From assembly GCF_042656585.1 (NCBI RefSeq), contig NZ_JBHSPG010000005.1: a DNA stretch of 64,000 nt; one strand, written 5' to 3'. Positions 24,918 through 33,319 of the stretch are shown one piece after another. The position numbers were made by a program, and so were the translations under genes. The first letter of the stretch is position 1. The number at the start of each line of letters is the position of its first letter. The notes under the pieces are model-generated. The model did not search any database and had not been told where the DNA came from. It saw only the letters and a list, made by a program, of their open reading frames with translations. Origin of the DNA: Thalassorhabdus alkalitolerans. GTDB taxonomy: Bacteria > Bacillota > Bacilli > Bacillales > Marinococcaceae.

Positions 24918-26324
24918 TTAAAATAGCTTTCCATGCCTGTATAAAAGTAAAGTCATTCTTTGTACAGCAAGCATATAACAGGAAAAACGCATGGTATTTT
25001 GCTCTGAGGTGAAATATGTGTCATACACTTTTTGGAAGGTTTGTTTCATTTGTCCGGCCATCTCTGCCAGTATCTCTTCCTTCGTAAACACTTCTGTAAT
25101 TTGGCTTTGCTTCCATTCAAGGTAGGACACAAGAACCCCGCCCGCATTGGCCAGTATATCCGGGATAATTATGACTCCTTTATCCTGAAGAAAATAATCT
25201 GCTTCCGCTGTTACTGGAGCATTCGCCCCTTCGACGAGTACATCTGCTTTCACTTTCTTCATATTTTCCTTTGTAATCTGATTTCCTATCGCCGCAAAAA
25301 TTAATACATTTGTTTCATAATGTAAAATGTCTTCTGGAGGATGAATAGCGGCTTCAACTTTTAAGTCTTTCAATTCTTTTTCTTTTTGCGGAAGCTCTCT
25401 GTGCTTTTTTACATATTCTATGAGCTTATCAATATTCAGGCCGTGTTTGTTTTCCAGCATGACATGCTGATCAGAGACAGCAGTTACAATATGCTTCATG
25501 TCTCTTTGATTATATGCTTCTAATGCTGCCACTCCGCCTACATTTCCAAAGCCTTGTACACTTACTTCAATGGGATCCGCATTCTTGTGTTTTTCATATA
25601 ACTTCTGCAGTGTCTTCCACTGAGCACCTCTTGTTGATACTTCCCCTGTTTCCTTTCGATTGTCTTCGGCCGGATACCATTCATCCAGCAAGTAATAATA
25701 GCTCAGAAAAGTCCCCACACCTGTTGACTCTCTCCTGCCTTCTGCTCCCCCGTTTTCCTTGCTTTTTCCAGTGAAAGAACCAAGGTAGGACTTTCCAGGG
25801 TTAATCGTTTTGTATTCCCCTACCATCCAATCTATGATACGTGCGTCTGTCCCTAAATCAGGAGCCGGCACATCATGAGTTGGACCCAGATCAGGTGAAA
25901 ACCTTTGAACATATTTTTTGCTGATTAAATTGAGTTCCCTGTCCGTGAAGTCTTTAGGGTTAATGTGAACTCCGCCCTTTGCCCCTCCAAAAGGGAGCTC
26001 GTGAAGCGCATTTTTAATACTCATTAATATTGCCAGATTCTCCACTTCTTCTTCACTAACATCTTCACTAAATCTAATCCCGCCCTTATAGACACCACTG
26101 ATGTTATTATGCTGAATCCGGTATGCTGGAATTCTTTTAATACCATTTCTTTCAGTGGATACTCGGATATAGCTTTTAATAATCTTATCAGTTGTTTTTA
26201 GTATTTCCTCTGACGATTGAAGTATTTTTGTCCGCTCGCTTTGTTCATCAGGCAGGAACGTATTGTCTTTAACCAGCTCCTGAAAAACTTCTGCTATCAA
26301 TTGTTTTGTATGCTTACTGCCCAT
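24918..26324 (-). CDS. Glu/Leu/Phe/Val dehydrogenase family glutamate dehydrogenase
   Basis: This 468-residue enzyme interconverts glutamate and 2-oxoglutarate plus ammonia. The substrate-binding GGIRFSEDVSEEEVE and catalytic-lysine region PFGGAKGGVH (near residue 105) are intact, as is the dinucleotide motif QGFGNVGGVAA. It is some 40 residues longer than the usual 425, mainly through an acidic insert (EWYPAEDNRKETGEVSTRG, about residues 215-250) between substrate and coenzyme domains. ATG 26324 follows AAAGGAGG. It is next to the ect genes, whose EctB uses glutamate, but in divergent orientation. Confidence 0.85.
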   Translation of the reverse strand: MGSKHTKQLIAEVFQELVKDNTFLPDEQSERTKILQSSEEILKTTDKIIKSYIRVSTERNGIKRIPAYRIQHNNISGVYKGGIRFSEDVSEEEVENLAILMSIKNALHELPFGGAKGGVHINPKDFTDRELNLISKKYVQRFSPDLGPTHDVPAPDLGTDARIIDWMVGEYKTINPGKSYLGSFTGKSKENGGAEGRRESTGVGTFLSYYYLLDEWYPAEDNRKETGEVSTRGAQWKTLQKLYEKHKNADPIEVSVQGFGNVGGVAALEAYNQRDMKHIVTAVSDQHVMLENKHGLNIDKLIEYVKKHRELPQKEKELKDLKVEAAIHPPEDILHYETNVLIFAAIGNQITKENMKKVKADVLVEGANAPVTAEADYFLQDKGVIIIPDILANAGGVLVSYLEWKQSQITEVFTKEEILAEMAGQMKQTFQKVYDTYFTSEQNTMRFSCYMLAVQRMTLLLYRHGKLF

Positions 26325-27000
26325 AGTAGCCTCCTTTATCATTTTCATAGATTTTTATAGTATCTATTCTGCCTGTTCCCTGCTTCCTTAACGTTTAGGC
26401 ATACTATTTAGTAAATCCTGCTTTTTCAATGAAAGTAATAACCTTGCTTTCCTACAGCTATGCTATCGTTTCTTATCGTTTAATAAATGAAAAGACTCAT
26501 TACCTTTTGTTGTTGGGTTTTCATTAATAAGTGATCGCTACCACCTGAAGATGCTGATGCGACATCCATTCATCTTCGCTTTTGTTCGTATTTACGAGGT
26601 CTTCTATGTCACTGCCTGTTCTCAGCTTTCTTTAGTGCTTTCCTGCTGTTTTTCCCTTTGCCTCAGGTGATTCTCCAAGCACGTTCAATCAAATGACTTA
26701 TAAAAAATCAGCATCCCCCTTAGGCAAAAAAAAAGCACCTATAGGCGCCTGGATACTCTTACGGAATATTCCTAAAATTAAATCACCCTTTTTTCTCTTC
26801 CAGCCTCTTTTTTTCTTCACCTTACAAAAACCTTGTCACCAAGCAGTTTATCAGACTTTTTAGTCTATTTAGTTTTCACTGTTTTTTTCAAATCCTTTGC
26901 ATTCGTCACTATTTGGAAGCATTCTGTAAGTGGGGCGTTCGTTAGTGGAGACTATCCTTATTAAGAACTATTAACTGGAATTAATCAGTAAAAAGCACAT
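26325..27000. other. gene-free stretch between gdh and ectA
   Basis: Together with the ectA promoter region this is an 838-base gap. I find no frame with a ribosome site and recognisable product on either strand. It holds one minus-strand terminator-like hairpin at 26726-26749 and nothing else I can name. Confidence 0.5.
26726..26749 (-). terminator. orphan terminator-like hairpin
   Basis: On the minus strand GCGCC-TATA-GGTGC (one G-T pair) is followed by nine T residues. No gene is seen upstream of it on that strand before ectA, which is on the other strand. Confidence 0.5.
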
Positions 27001-27029
27001 TTGATCTTTATACAGGCGCACCGTATGAT
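27001..27029 (+). promoter_or_regulatory. SigA-type promoter of ectA
   Basis: -35 TTGATC (27001-27006), 17-base spacer, -10 TATGAT (27024-27029), 134 bases upstream of the ectA ATG. Confidence 0.6.
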
Positions 27030-27092
27030 AATCTTATGATCATCTGGTAACAACTTCAGGAGAGCAGAAAGCAGAAATTCATTTAAATTGTG

Positions 27093-27118
27093 GTTTAAGT
27101 TTGGAAATGGGGAGGAAT
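27093..27118 (+). promoter_or_regulatory. SigB-type promoter of ectA
   Basis: -35 GTTTAA (27093-27098), 14-base spacer, -10 AGGAAT (27113-27118; consensus GGGTAT/GGGAAT). It is 45 bases upstream of the ATG, consistent with general-stress induction of ectoine synthesis. Confidence 0.5.
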
Positions 27119-27162
27119 AGGTTATTAAGACCCTTATAAAAAAAAATGAAGGTGATGTAAGC

Positions 27163-27684
27163 ATGAACCCTGACACTACGGCAACAAAGGCGCAATCAGT
27201 CGACACTTTAACGTTCGAGAAGCCATCAGTTGAAGATGGAGCAGCTATGTATGAGCTAGTAAAAAACTCAACCTTGGATTTAAATTCATCTTACAAATAT
27301 ATAATGATGTGCGAGTTTTTTGCGGAGACATGTATTGTAGTTAAAGAAGATGAGAAAGTCGTCGGATTTGTCACTGCGTTCATTCCGCCGGAAAAACAGG
27401 ACACTGTTTTCGTGTGGCAAATTGGAGTGGATCCATCCCAGCGCGGGAAAGGTCTTGCTTCCAGAATATTAAACAACCTGATGGAAAGAGAAGCTTGTAA
27501 AGATGTACGTTATTTGGAGGCTACAGTTACCCCTTCAAATGAAGCATCCCAGGCACTATTCCGCAAAATTGCACGTTCACATGATACTGAGTGCACTGTG
27601 TCTGAGTGTTTTGCTGAAGATCTCTTCCCTGGTGAAGGGCATGAAGCTGAACTTACTTTCCGAATTGGACCATTTAAAAAATAA
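27163..27684 (+). CDS. ectA: L-2,4-diaminobutyrate N-acetyltransferase
   Basis: This 173-residue GNAT enzyme makes N-gamma-acetyl-diaminobutyrate, the second step of ectoine synthesis. The acetyl-CoA motif QRGKGLASRIL lies near residue 93, preceded by VWQIGVDP, and the C-terminal region has EATVTPSNEASQALF, all typical of EctA. AAGGTGATG precedes ATG 27163. Upstream lie SigA- and SigB-type promoters; ectB follows after 69 bases. Confidence 0.93.
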   Translation: MNPDTTATKAQSVDTLTFEKPSVEDGAAMYELVKNSTLDLNSSYKYIMMCEFFAETCIVVKEDEKVVGFVTAFIPPEKQDTVFVWQIGVDPSQRGKGLASRILNNLMEREACKDVRYLEATVTPSNEASQALFRKIARSHDTECTVSECFAEDLFPGEGHEAELTFRIGPFKK

Positions 27685-27753
27685 TAATTTAAAAGCGAAA
27701 TTATTAATTAAAAATTAAAAAGGATTGTTACTTAAGGAGGAGCTATTTAAAGC

Positions 27754-29034
27754 ATGCAAAACGACTTAAAGGTATTTGACCAACATGAATCAGAAGTTCG
27801 GAGTTATGTCCGGGGCTTCCCTACCGTTTTTCATAAAGCAAAAGGCCATAAGATCTGGGATCTCGATGGTAAAGAATATATCGACTTCTTCGCAGGGGCC
27901 GGTGCTTTGAATTATGGTCACAATGATGAAAAAATGAAGCAAAAGCTTATTGATTATATAACTGAAGATGGGATTACCCACTCTCTAGATAAAGCAACTA
28001 AAGCTAAAGGTGAATTTCTTGAAAAGTTTCATGAAGTTATTCTAAAACCACGAAACCTTGACTACAAAGTGATGTTCCCAGGACCGACTGGAACAAACAC
28101 AGTAGAAAGTGCCCTGAAACTTGCCCGTAAAGTAACTGGAAGAACAAACGTAGTAAGCTTTACAAATGGCTTTCATGGTATGACAATTGGTGCTCTAGCC
28201 GTAACGGGGAACGCATTCAAACGTAAAGGGGCCGGCATGCCACTGACAAATACCGTTACTATGCCTTTTGATAACTTCCTTGACAATACTTCAAGTGACC
28301 TTGAATACATTGAGCGTTTCCTTGATAATAACGGAAGCGGAGTCGATACCCCAGCTGCCTTTATTCTTGAAACAGTTCAAGGTGAGGGCGGATTGAATGC
28401 TGCCCGTATGGAATGGCTAAAAGGCATTGAAAAAATCTGTCGTGACCGTGGAATCCTGCTTATCGTTGATGACGTTCAAGCTGGCGTTGGTCGTACTGGC
28501 ACATTCTTTAGCTTTGAGCCGGCTGGTATTAAACCAGATATCGTTTGCCTTTCTAAATCAATTGGCGGATACGGTTCTCCATTAGCACTTACGTTGATCG
28601 CTCCTAAGTACGACACCTTTGCTCCTGGGGAACATAATGGTACATTCCGTGGAAATAACCATGCATTTGTCACTGCTACTGAAGCATTAAATTATTGGAC
28701 AGACGACGCTCTTGAGAAGAGTGTACAAGAAAAATCTAAAAAAATCACTAGTTTTCTTGAAGATTTATTAAAAAAGTTTCCTGAACTTAAAGGAAGCCTG
28801 CGAGGCCGCGGCTTCATGCAAGGTATTTCTTCAGAAATCGAAGGTTTAGCTGATGAAATTGCCGGAAAATGTTTCGAAAATGGCTTGATTATGGAAACAG
28901 CCGGTCCAGACGATGAAGTATTTAAGCTCTTCCCTCCTATTACTATTGATGACGAGGGGTTAGAGAAAGGACTTTCCATTATTGAGAAATCAGTAACACA
29001 GGTTCTTGAAGCAAAAGAACTAGTTACTTCCTAA
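27754..29034 (+). CDS. ectB: L-2,4-diaminobutyrate transaminase
   Basis: This 426-residue PLP enzyme transfers the amino group of glutamate to aspartate semialdehyde, starting ectoine synthesis. Family blocks include DFFAGAGALNYGHND near residue 45, FTNGFHGMTIGALA near 137, VDDVQAGVGRTG near 240, and the PLP lysine in SKSIGGYGSPLAL near 269. GGAGGAG precedes the ATG. A strong hairpin lies immediately downstream, before ectC. Confidence 0.95.
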   Translation: MQNDLKVFDQHESEVRSYVRGFPTVFHKAKGHKIWDLDGKEYIDFFAGAGALNYGHNDEKMKQKLIDYITEDGITHSLDKATKAKGEFLEKFHEVILKPRNLDYKVMFPGPTGTNTVESALKLARKVTGRTNVVSFTNGFHGMTIGALAVTGNAFKRKGAGMPLTNTVTMPFDNFLDNTSSDLEYIERFLDNNGSGVDTPAAFILETVQGEGGLNAARMEWLKGIEKICRDRGILLIVDDVQAGVGRTGTFFSFEPAGIKPDIVCLSKSIGGYGSPLALTLIAPKYDTFAPGEHNGTFRGNNHAFVTATEALNYWTDDALEKSVQEKSKKITSFLEDLLKKFPELKGSLRGRGFMQGISSEIEGLADEIAGKCFENGLIMETAGPDDEVFKLFPPITIDDEGLEKGLSIIEKSVTQVLEAKELVTS

Positions 29035-29046
29035 ATAATATTCTTT

Positions 29047-29096
29047 GGGGTGTCCCAAACTAATGGTGACCGACACCAATTGGGACACCCCTTTTT
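29047..29096 (+). terminator. strong hairpin terminator between ectB and ectC
   Basis: A perfect 12-base stem GGGGTGTCCCAA/TTGGGACACCCC, with an inner TGGTG/CACCA stem in the loop, is followed by five T residues. It begins 12 bases after the ectB stop and lies inside what is normally one ectABC unit. Confidence 0.85.
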
Positions 29097-29138
29097 GTTA
29101 TAAAATACTACAACATACTGATATGGAGGATTACTACT

Positions 29139-29543
29139 ATGAAAGTTGTGAAACTTGAAGACATCATTGGAACAGAACAAGAGGTTGATAACGGGAACTG
29201 GGTTAGCCGCCGTCTTGTTTTAAAGAAAGACAATATGGGTTATTCTGTGCATGATACAATTATTCGTGCTGGTACAGAAACTCATATCCACTATAAAAAT
29301 CACCTTGAAACTGTATATTGTATTGAAGGAAAAGGTGAAGTGGAAACATTAGCTGATAATAAAATCTGGCCAATAGAAGCAGGCAGTGTATACGTTCTTG
29401 ACAAGCACGATGAGCACCTTCTTCGTGCCGAGCAGGACATGAGAATGGTTTGCGTGTTTAATCCGCCAATCAGCGGCAGAGAAGTACACGACGAAAATGG
29501 TGTATATCCTGCTGATATTGATACTGTAGATTACGCAGATTAA
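29139..29543 (+). CDS. ectC: L-ectoine synthase
   Basis: This 134-residue cupin enzyme cyclises N-gamma-acetyl-diaminobutyrate to ectoine. The cupin metal-site region GTETHIHYKNHLETVYCIEG lies near residue 49 and the typical EctC end FNPPISGREVHDENG is intact. GGAGG precedes ATG 29139. It is separated from ectB by 104 bases holding a terminator; I see no well-spaced promoter after that hairpin, so it may depend on read-through. There is no ectD hydroxylase beside it. Confidence 0.95.
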   Translation: MKVVKLEDIIGTEQEVDNGNWVSRRLVLKKDNMGYSVHDTIIRAGTETHIHYKNHLETVYCIEGKGEVETLADNKIWPIEAGSVYVLDKHDEHLLRAEQDMRMVCVFNPPISGREVHDENGVYPADIDTVDYAD

Positions 29544-29553
29544 TAAACCAAAT

Positions 29554-29592
29554 AAAAAAGCTTCCACATTTATAAAATGTGGAAGCTTTTTT
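29554..29592 (+). terminator. terminator after ectC
   Basis: A perfect 18-base inverted repeat with a 3-base loop and A/T-run ends. Confidence 0.9.
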
Positions 29593-29679
29593 ATGCGAAA
29601 CTCTATACAGTGATCTTCCTATAGAATAATATAGATAATAAAGTTTCAATGATGATATATAAAAAGGAGTACACTTACT

Positions 29680-29892
29680 ATGGAAATTATAGGTGCTTTC
29701 AGTGCTGTCTTTCTAGTATTCTTGTTTTTTACTGTCGGCGTTTTTTTACTTAATATTTTAACAAGCGTATGGGCTTATCGTGATGCTGTCCGTAAAGGGA
29801 ACAGCAAGGAATATGCTTTGCTTGTTCTAATAGGAACGCTTTTCTTCCCTGTCATTGGCCTTCTCGTTTATCTTCTTATACGAAATGCATAA
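29680..29892 (+). CDS. small two-helix membrane protein
   Basis: This 70-residue protein has two hydrophobic helices (about residues 5-30 and 46-66) joined by a short basic loop, SVWAYRDAVRKGNSKEYA. That loop plus a Pro-containing second helix resembles the N-terminal membrane domain of phospholipase-D-type PLDc_N proteins, but the catalytic domain is absent. Function unknown. AAAAAGGAG lies upstream of ATG 29680. It is convergent with the next gene. Confidence 0.7.
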   Translation: MEIIGAFSAVFLVFLFFTVGVFLLNILTSVWAYRDAVRKGNSKEYALLVLIGTLFFPVIGLLVYLLIRNA

Positions 29893-29899
29893 TGCCGTC

Positions 29900-30526
29900 C
29901 TACTCAGACCTGAAAATTTCATGTTCCCAGAAATAATCAGCTATGTCCTCGAAATCTTCTACTTCAAATTCTTCCCAGTTCACTGAAGCTGCTGTTTCTT
30001 CATCCATTATAATGTGATAGACCTGCTCGAAATCTTCTTCAGCAGCATCTTCTTCTATGGGAAAATACCAATGCATGTTTACTTCTCTGATCTCATCACC
30101 TTTTAAAAGTTCATTAAATAATTTAGCTGAATCAGTAAGAATACCTGTTTGGATTAAACTTGTAGTAATATTATCACTTGCATTTAAGCTTGTCTCCAGG
30201 ATGCCTTCCTCTATAGAGAGCTCCCTTATCACTTCATCATAAAAAGAGCTTCTTTCCCCTGCCACAGTATGGATGACCCATTCAGCCTCTTCCTCTGCTG
30301 TCGCAAATGTTGGACGATCCGCTGTTTCTAAATCACTCCCTGCCGGCTCTCCTACTGCTAGAAAAAACAGGAATGAGCAAACAGTAACTATTATGGCTGC
30401 TCCTGTAACTTTAGCCTGTTTGTAGCCGTTTTCTTTCTGCTGTCGCCATGTGATCAGGAGTAAAAAAGTCGAAATAACTGACAACACACCAGCTACAAAA
30501 AATATGGATAGGGCGATCATAGCCAT
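29900..30526 (-). CDS. uncharacterised membrane-anchored acidic protein
   Basis: This 208-residue protein has two N-terminal membrane helices (about residues 4-23 and 40-58) and a roughly 145-residue acidic outside domain beginning near EEAEWVIHTVAGE. I do not recognise the family. Start 30526 is chosen with AAAGGAGGAG upstream; a start 14 codons earlier lacks one. It ends 8 bases from the convergent small membrane gene without an obvious terminator. Confidence 0.65.
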   Translation of the reverse strand: MAMIALSIFFVAGVLSVISTFLLLITWRQQKENGYKQAKVTGAAIIVTVCSFLFFLAVGEPAGSDLETADRPTFATAEEEAEWVIHTVAGERSSFYDEVIRELSIEEGILETSLNASDNITTSLIQTGILTDSAKLFNELLKGDEIREVNMHWYFPIEEDAAEEDFEQVYHIIMDEETAASVNWEEFEVEDFEDIADYFWEHEIFRSE

Positions 30527-30639
30527 AACTGTCCGCTCCTCCTTTCTGTATAAGTTTCTCTTCACCATATTACAGTTTACACTATTTCTTTTCTAAACCA
30601 TAGTGTTTGCTTAGTGACGGCTTTTTTACGTTTTTCAGG

Positions 30640-30672
30640 CAAATAAAAACCGCTGCAGACAGACAGCGGTTT
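30640..30672 (-). terminator. terminator after ald
   Basis: Minus-strand stem AAACCGCTG/CAGCGGTTT with an 8-base loop, followed by TTATTT. Confidence 0.8.
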
Positions 30673-30680
30673 CTGTGTAT

Positions 30681-31802
30681 TTAAATGGATGCTAATACTT
30701 TTTGGGCCGGTACATAATCGTAACCGAGATCTCTTGCTACAGCTTCATAGGTAACCTTCCCCCCCGCAGCGTTTAACCCCTTTTGTAATGACATGTTTTC
30801 GCTAAGGGCTGTTTTCACACCCTTATTTGCAATTTGCAGAGCAAATGGAATCGTCACATTTGTTAAAGCAATCGTTGATGTCCGAGGGACTGCGCCTGGC
30901 ATGTTCGCAACTGCATAGTGAACGACATCATGCTTAATATACGTCGGCTGGTCGTGAGTCGTAATCCTATCTGCCGTAGCAATTATACCACCCTGATCAA
31001 CCGCTACATCAACTACTACTGAACCCGGTGACATCCCTTCGATCATTTCTTCTGTGACAAGCTTAGGAGCTCTTGCGCCCGGTATAAGAACAGCCCCTAT
31101 CACAAGGTCTGACTCTTTTACGGCTTCAGATATATTCATCGGGTTTGACATGAGAGTATTAATCTCACTCCCAAAGATATCATCTAACTGTCTTAGCCTG
31201 TCTGGGCTTAAATCGATAATAGTGACATCTGCGCCGAGTCCAATAGCTATTTTTGCAGCATTGGTCCCTACTACACCGCCTCCTATAATTGTTACTTTTC
31301 CACGCTTAACCCCTGGAACCCCTGAGAGGAGAATTCCTTTCCCTTCCTTCGGTTTTTCAAGGAACTGTGCACCAATCTGAGAAGCCATTCTGCCTGCTAC
31401 CTCGCTCATTGGTGTCAACAAAGGAAGAGCCCCATTCACTTCTACTGTTTCATAGGCAAGCGCTGTTACACCTTTCTCAGTCAAAGCCTTAGCCAATTCA
31501 GGCTCGGCAGCCAAATGAAGATACGTAAATAAAATTAACCCTTCCCGAAAGTATTTATACTCACTTTCCAGTGGCTCCTTTACTTTCATTACCATTTCAG
31601 CTGAGTTCCACACTTCTTCCGCACTAGGAAAAATTTCGGCCCCGGCTTCTTTATAGGCTTCATCTTCAAATCCGCTTCCTACGCCAGCATTACTTTCCAC
31701 AATCACTTCATGTCCTGCTTTTGTTAAGGAAAGGACGCCAGCTGGAGTGATGGCTACACGATTCTCATTATTTTTCACTTCTGTCGGGATTCCAATTTTC
31801 AT
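30681..31802 (-). CDS. ald: alanine dehydrogenase
   Basis: This 373-residue enzyme converts alanine plus NAD to pyruvate and ammonia; in Bacillus it is needed for alanine use and normal sporulation. Family features include MKIGIPTEVKNNENRVA at the start, the pyruvate-binding lysine in MVMKVKEP, His in LHLAAEPEL near residue 95, and the NAD motif GGGVVGTNAAKIA. ATG 31802 follows AGGAGGG. The PucR-type regulator lies just upstream on the same strand, as for adeR-ald of B. subtilis. Confidence 0.95.
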   Translation of the reverse strand: MKIGIPTEVKNNENRVAITPAGVLSLTKAGHEVIVESNAGVGSGFEDEAYKEAGAEIFPSAEEVWNSAEMVMKVKEPLESEYKYFREGLILFTYLHLAAEPELAKALTEKGVTALAYETVEVNGALPLLTPMSEVAGRMASQIGAQFLEKPKEGKGILLSGVPGVKRGKVTIIGGGVVGTNAAKIAIGLGADVTIIDLSPDRLRQLDDIFGSEINTLMSNPMNISEAVKESDLVIGAVLIPGARAPKLVTEEMIEGMSPGSVVVDVAVDQGGIIATADRITTHDQPTYIKHDVVHYAVANMPGAVPRTSTIALTNVTIPFALQIANKGVKTALSENMSLQKGLNAAGGKVTYEAVARDLGYDYVPAQKVLASI

Positions 31803-31910
31803 GACTTTTCCCTCCTGCGCTCTTTTATAAGGTATTTTCATTATAAATCACCAATCATAATGAAAGCTTCGTGGAAGAAAAACAAATAACCATTAGTGAT
31901 TTGTAGAATT

Positions 31911-33164
31911 TCACAAGTTATGCTTTGGGTCCAGTCTCTCCAGTTTTATTTCCAGATATAAAGAAAGCTTATAATGAGGATTTTTCACATCAATTTGGGC
32001 TATCTCACAAATTCGTTTCACCCTATAGTTTAAGGTATTCACGTGCACATGAAGATCCTTGGCTGCTTCATTTATATTTCCATCTCTATTTAAATACGTT
32101 TCTAACGTATCGTAGAGTTCAGTATTGTTTTTAGAATCATATTCCCTCAGTTTCCTTAAACCGGGATGCGTATGGTTTTCATCTCTTCTTTGTTCTAAAA
32201 GACCATTTAAATACCTAAATACCCCTAAATCATGGTAAAAAACTATATCATTAGTTTCTTCGGGAAATTGCTGTTTTATACTTAATGCGGAAAGAGCTTC
32301 CTGATAGGCAAAAGCGGTTTTCGTCAAATCTCCTTCTTGTATGGAACTACAGGCAGCTCTCACGTTCTCTATCCTAAATCGTTCTTTGAGCTGCTTTAAA
32401 AATAGTAAGGCAAAGTTATTTATTGAAGAGAGGGAATTGCTTTCCTCAGAAGTCGATGCCAAAAGAAGGAGCAAGCGGTCATCTAGTGTGTGGAGCAGGA
32501 CCTTTACTTGCTGCTGAGTATTTATTAAATACGTAATTTTTTTATGTATAGAGTCATCCAGCTTTCCTTGGATTTGAAAAGCCATCACCGAAAAACATGG
32601 GGGTACACTGGGGGTTATGCTGCTGAGCCTGTCAACTGCTTCATCATGGGAATGAATATTTCCAGTAAGCAGTTCCCAAAAAAGTTCTTGGTAATCCTTT
32701 TCCCGTTTAACTTTTTGTCTGCTCACATGAAGGAGGAGTTTCTTAGCTTTTTCAGAAGCCAAAGTAAGCAAGTTACGATCGACCTGATCCCCCTTGTGTG
32801 CTGCTTCCACAATCCAAATGTACCCAAGGACCTCAGACCCCTTGCGTATGGCCACAGCTACTCTATCTCCCAATCCAATATCGTCGATTTCAGGTATAAT
32901 AACCGGCTCGTCCTGCTTATTTAACGCAGGGATGACTCCATCTTTCCAAAGTCTGTTAATCACTTTTTCTGGAACTCTTCTGCCAATGATGGTAGCTACC
33001 CGTGCAGCGTCTGTTTTATTGTCATGGGAACTGTACGCAAGCAAACGATGATTTGCATCCTCTATTGTTACCGGACAGTGAATAATCTCACTCAAAAAAT
33101 CAGCAAACTGTTCTAAGTTATCAAACTTTCTTTGAAAAGGGTTCGCTTTATTTAATGAATTCAT
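31911..33164 (-). CDS. adeR: PucR/CdaR-family activator, likely AdeR for ald
   Basis: This 417-residue regulator has an N-terminal sensory region (residues 15-150), a middle GGDEF-like region and a C-terminal helix-turn-helix of the PucR type: YLNRDGNINEAAKDLHVHVNTLNYRVKRI. In B. subtilis AdeR activates ald, and the same pairing with 108 bases between the genes suggests the same here; the effector is unknown. Start 33164 is taken with AAGGAAGGGG upstream. Confidence 0.82.
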   Translation of the reverse strand: MNSLNKANPFQRKFDNLEQFADFLSEIIHCPVTIEDANHRLLAYSSHDNKTDAARVATIIGRRVPEKVINRLWKDGVIPALNKQDEPVIIPEIDDIGLGDRVAVAIRKGSEVLGYIWIVEAAHKGDQVDRNLLTLASEKAKKLLLHVSRQKVKREKDYQELFWELLTGNIHSHDEAVDRLSSITPSVPPCFSVMAFQIQGKLDDSIHKKITYLINTQQQVKVLLHTLDDRLLLLLASTSEESNSLSSINNFALLFLKQLKERFRIENVRAACSSIQEGDLTKTAFAYQEALSALSIKQQFPEETNDIVFYHDLGVFRYLNGLLEQRRDENHTHPGLRKLREYDSKNNTELYDTLETYLNRDGNINEAAKDLHVHVNTLNYRVKRICEIAQIDVKNPHYKLSLYLEIKLERLDPKHNL

Positions 33165-33277
33165 CCCTATCGCCCCTTCCTTTTGCATATTTCTGCCAAT
33201 GTAGCGGCCACCTGCTTTTTAATATATATTTTATCATTATTATTATATTGCCTGTACTTTGACTCCTGCTTATCCCA

Positions 33278-33314
33278 AATAAAAAAGCAGCAGGATTTAT
33301 TTATCACCTGCTGC
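33278..33314 (-). terminator. terminator after the PurM-like gene
   Basis: Minus-strand stem GCAGCAGG/CCTGCTGC with a 12-base loop, followed by TTTTTTATTT. Confidence 0.75.
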
Positions 33315-33319
33315 CAAGT

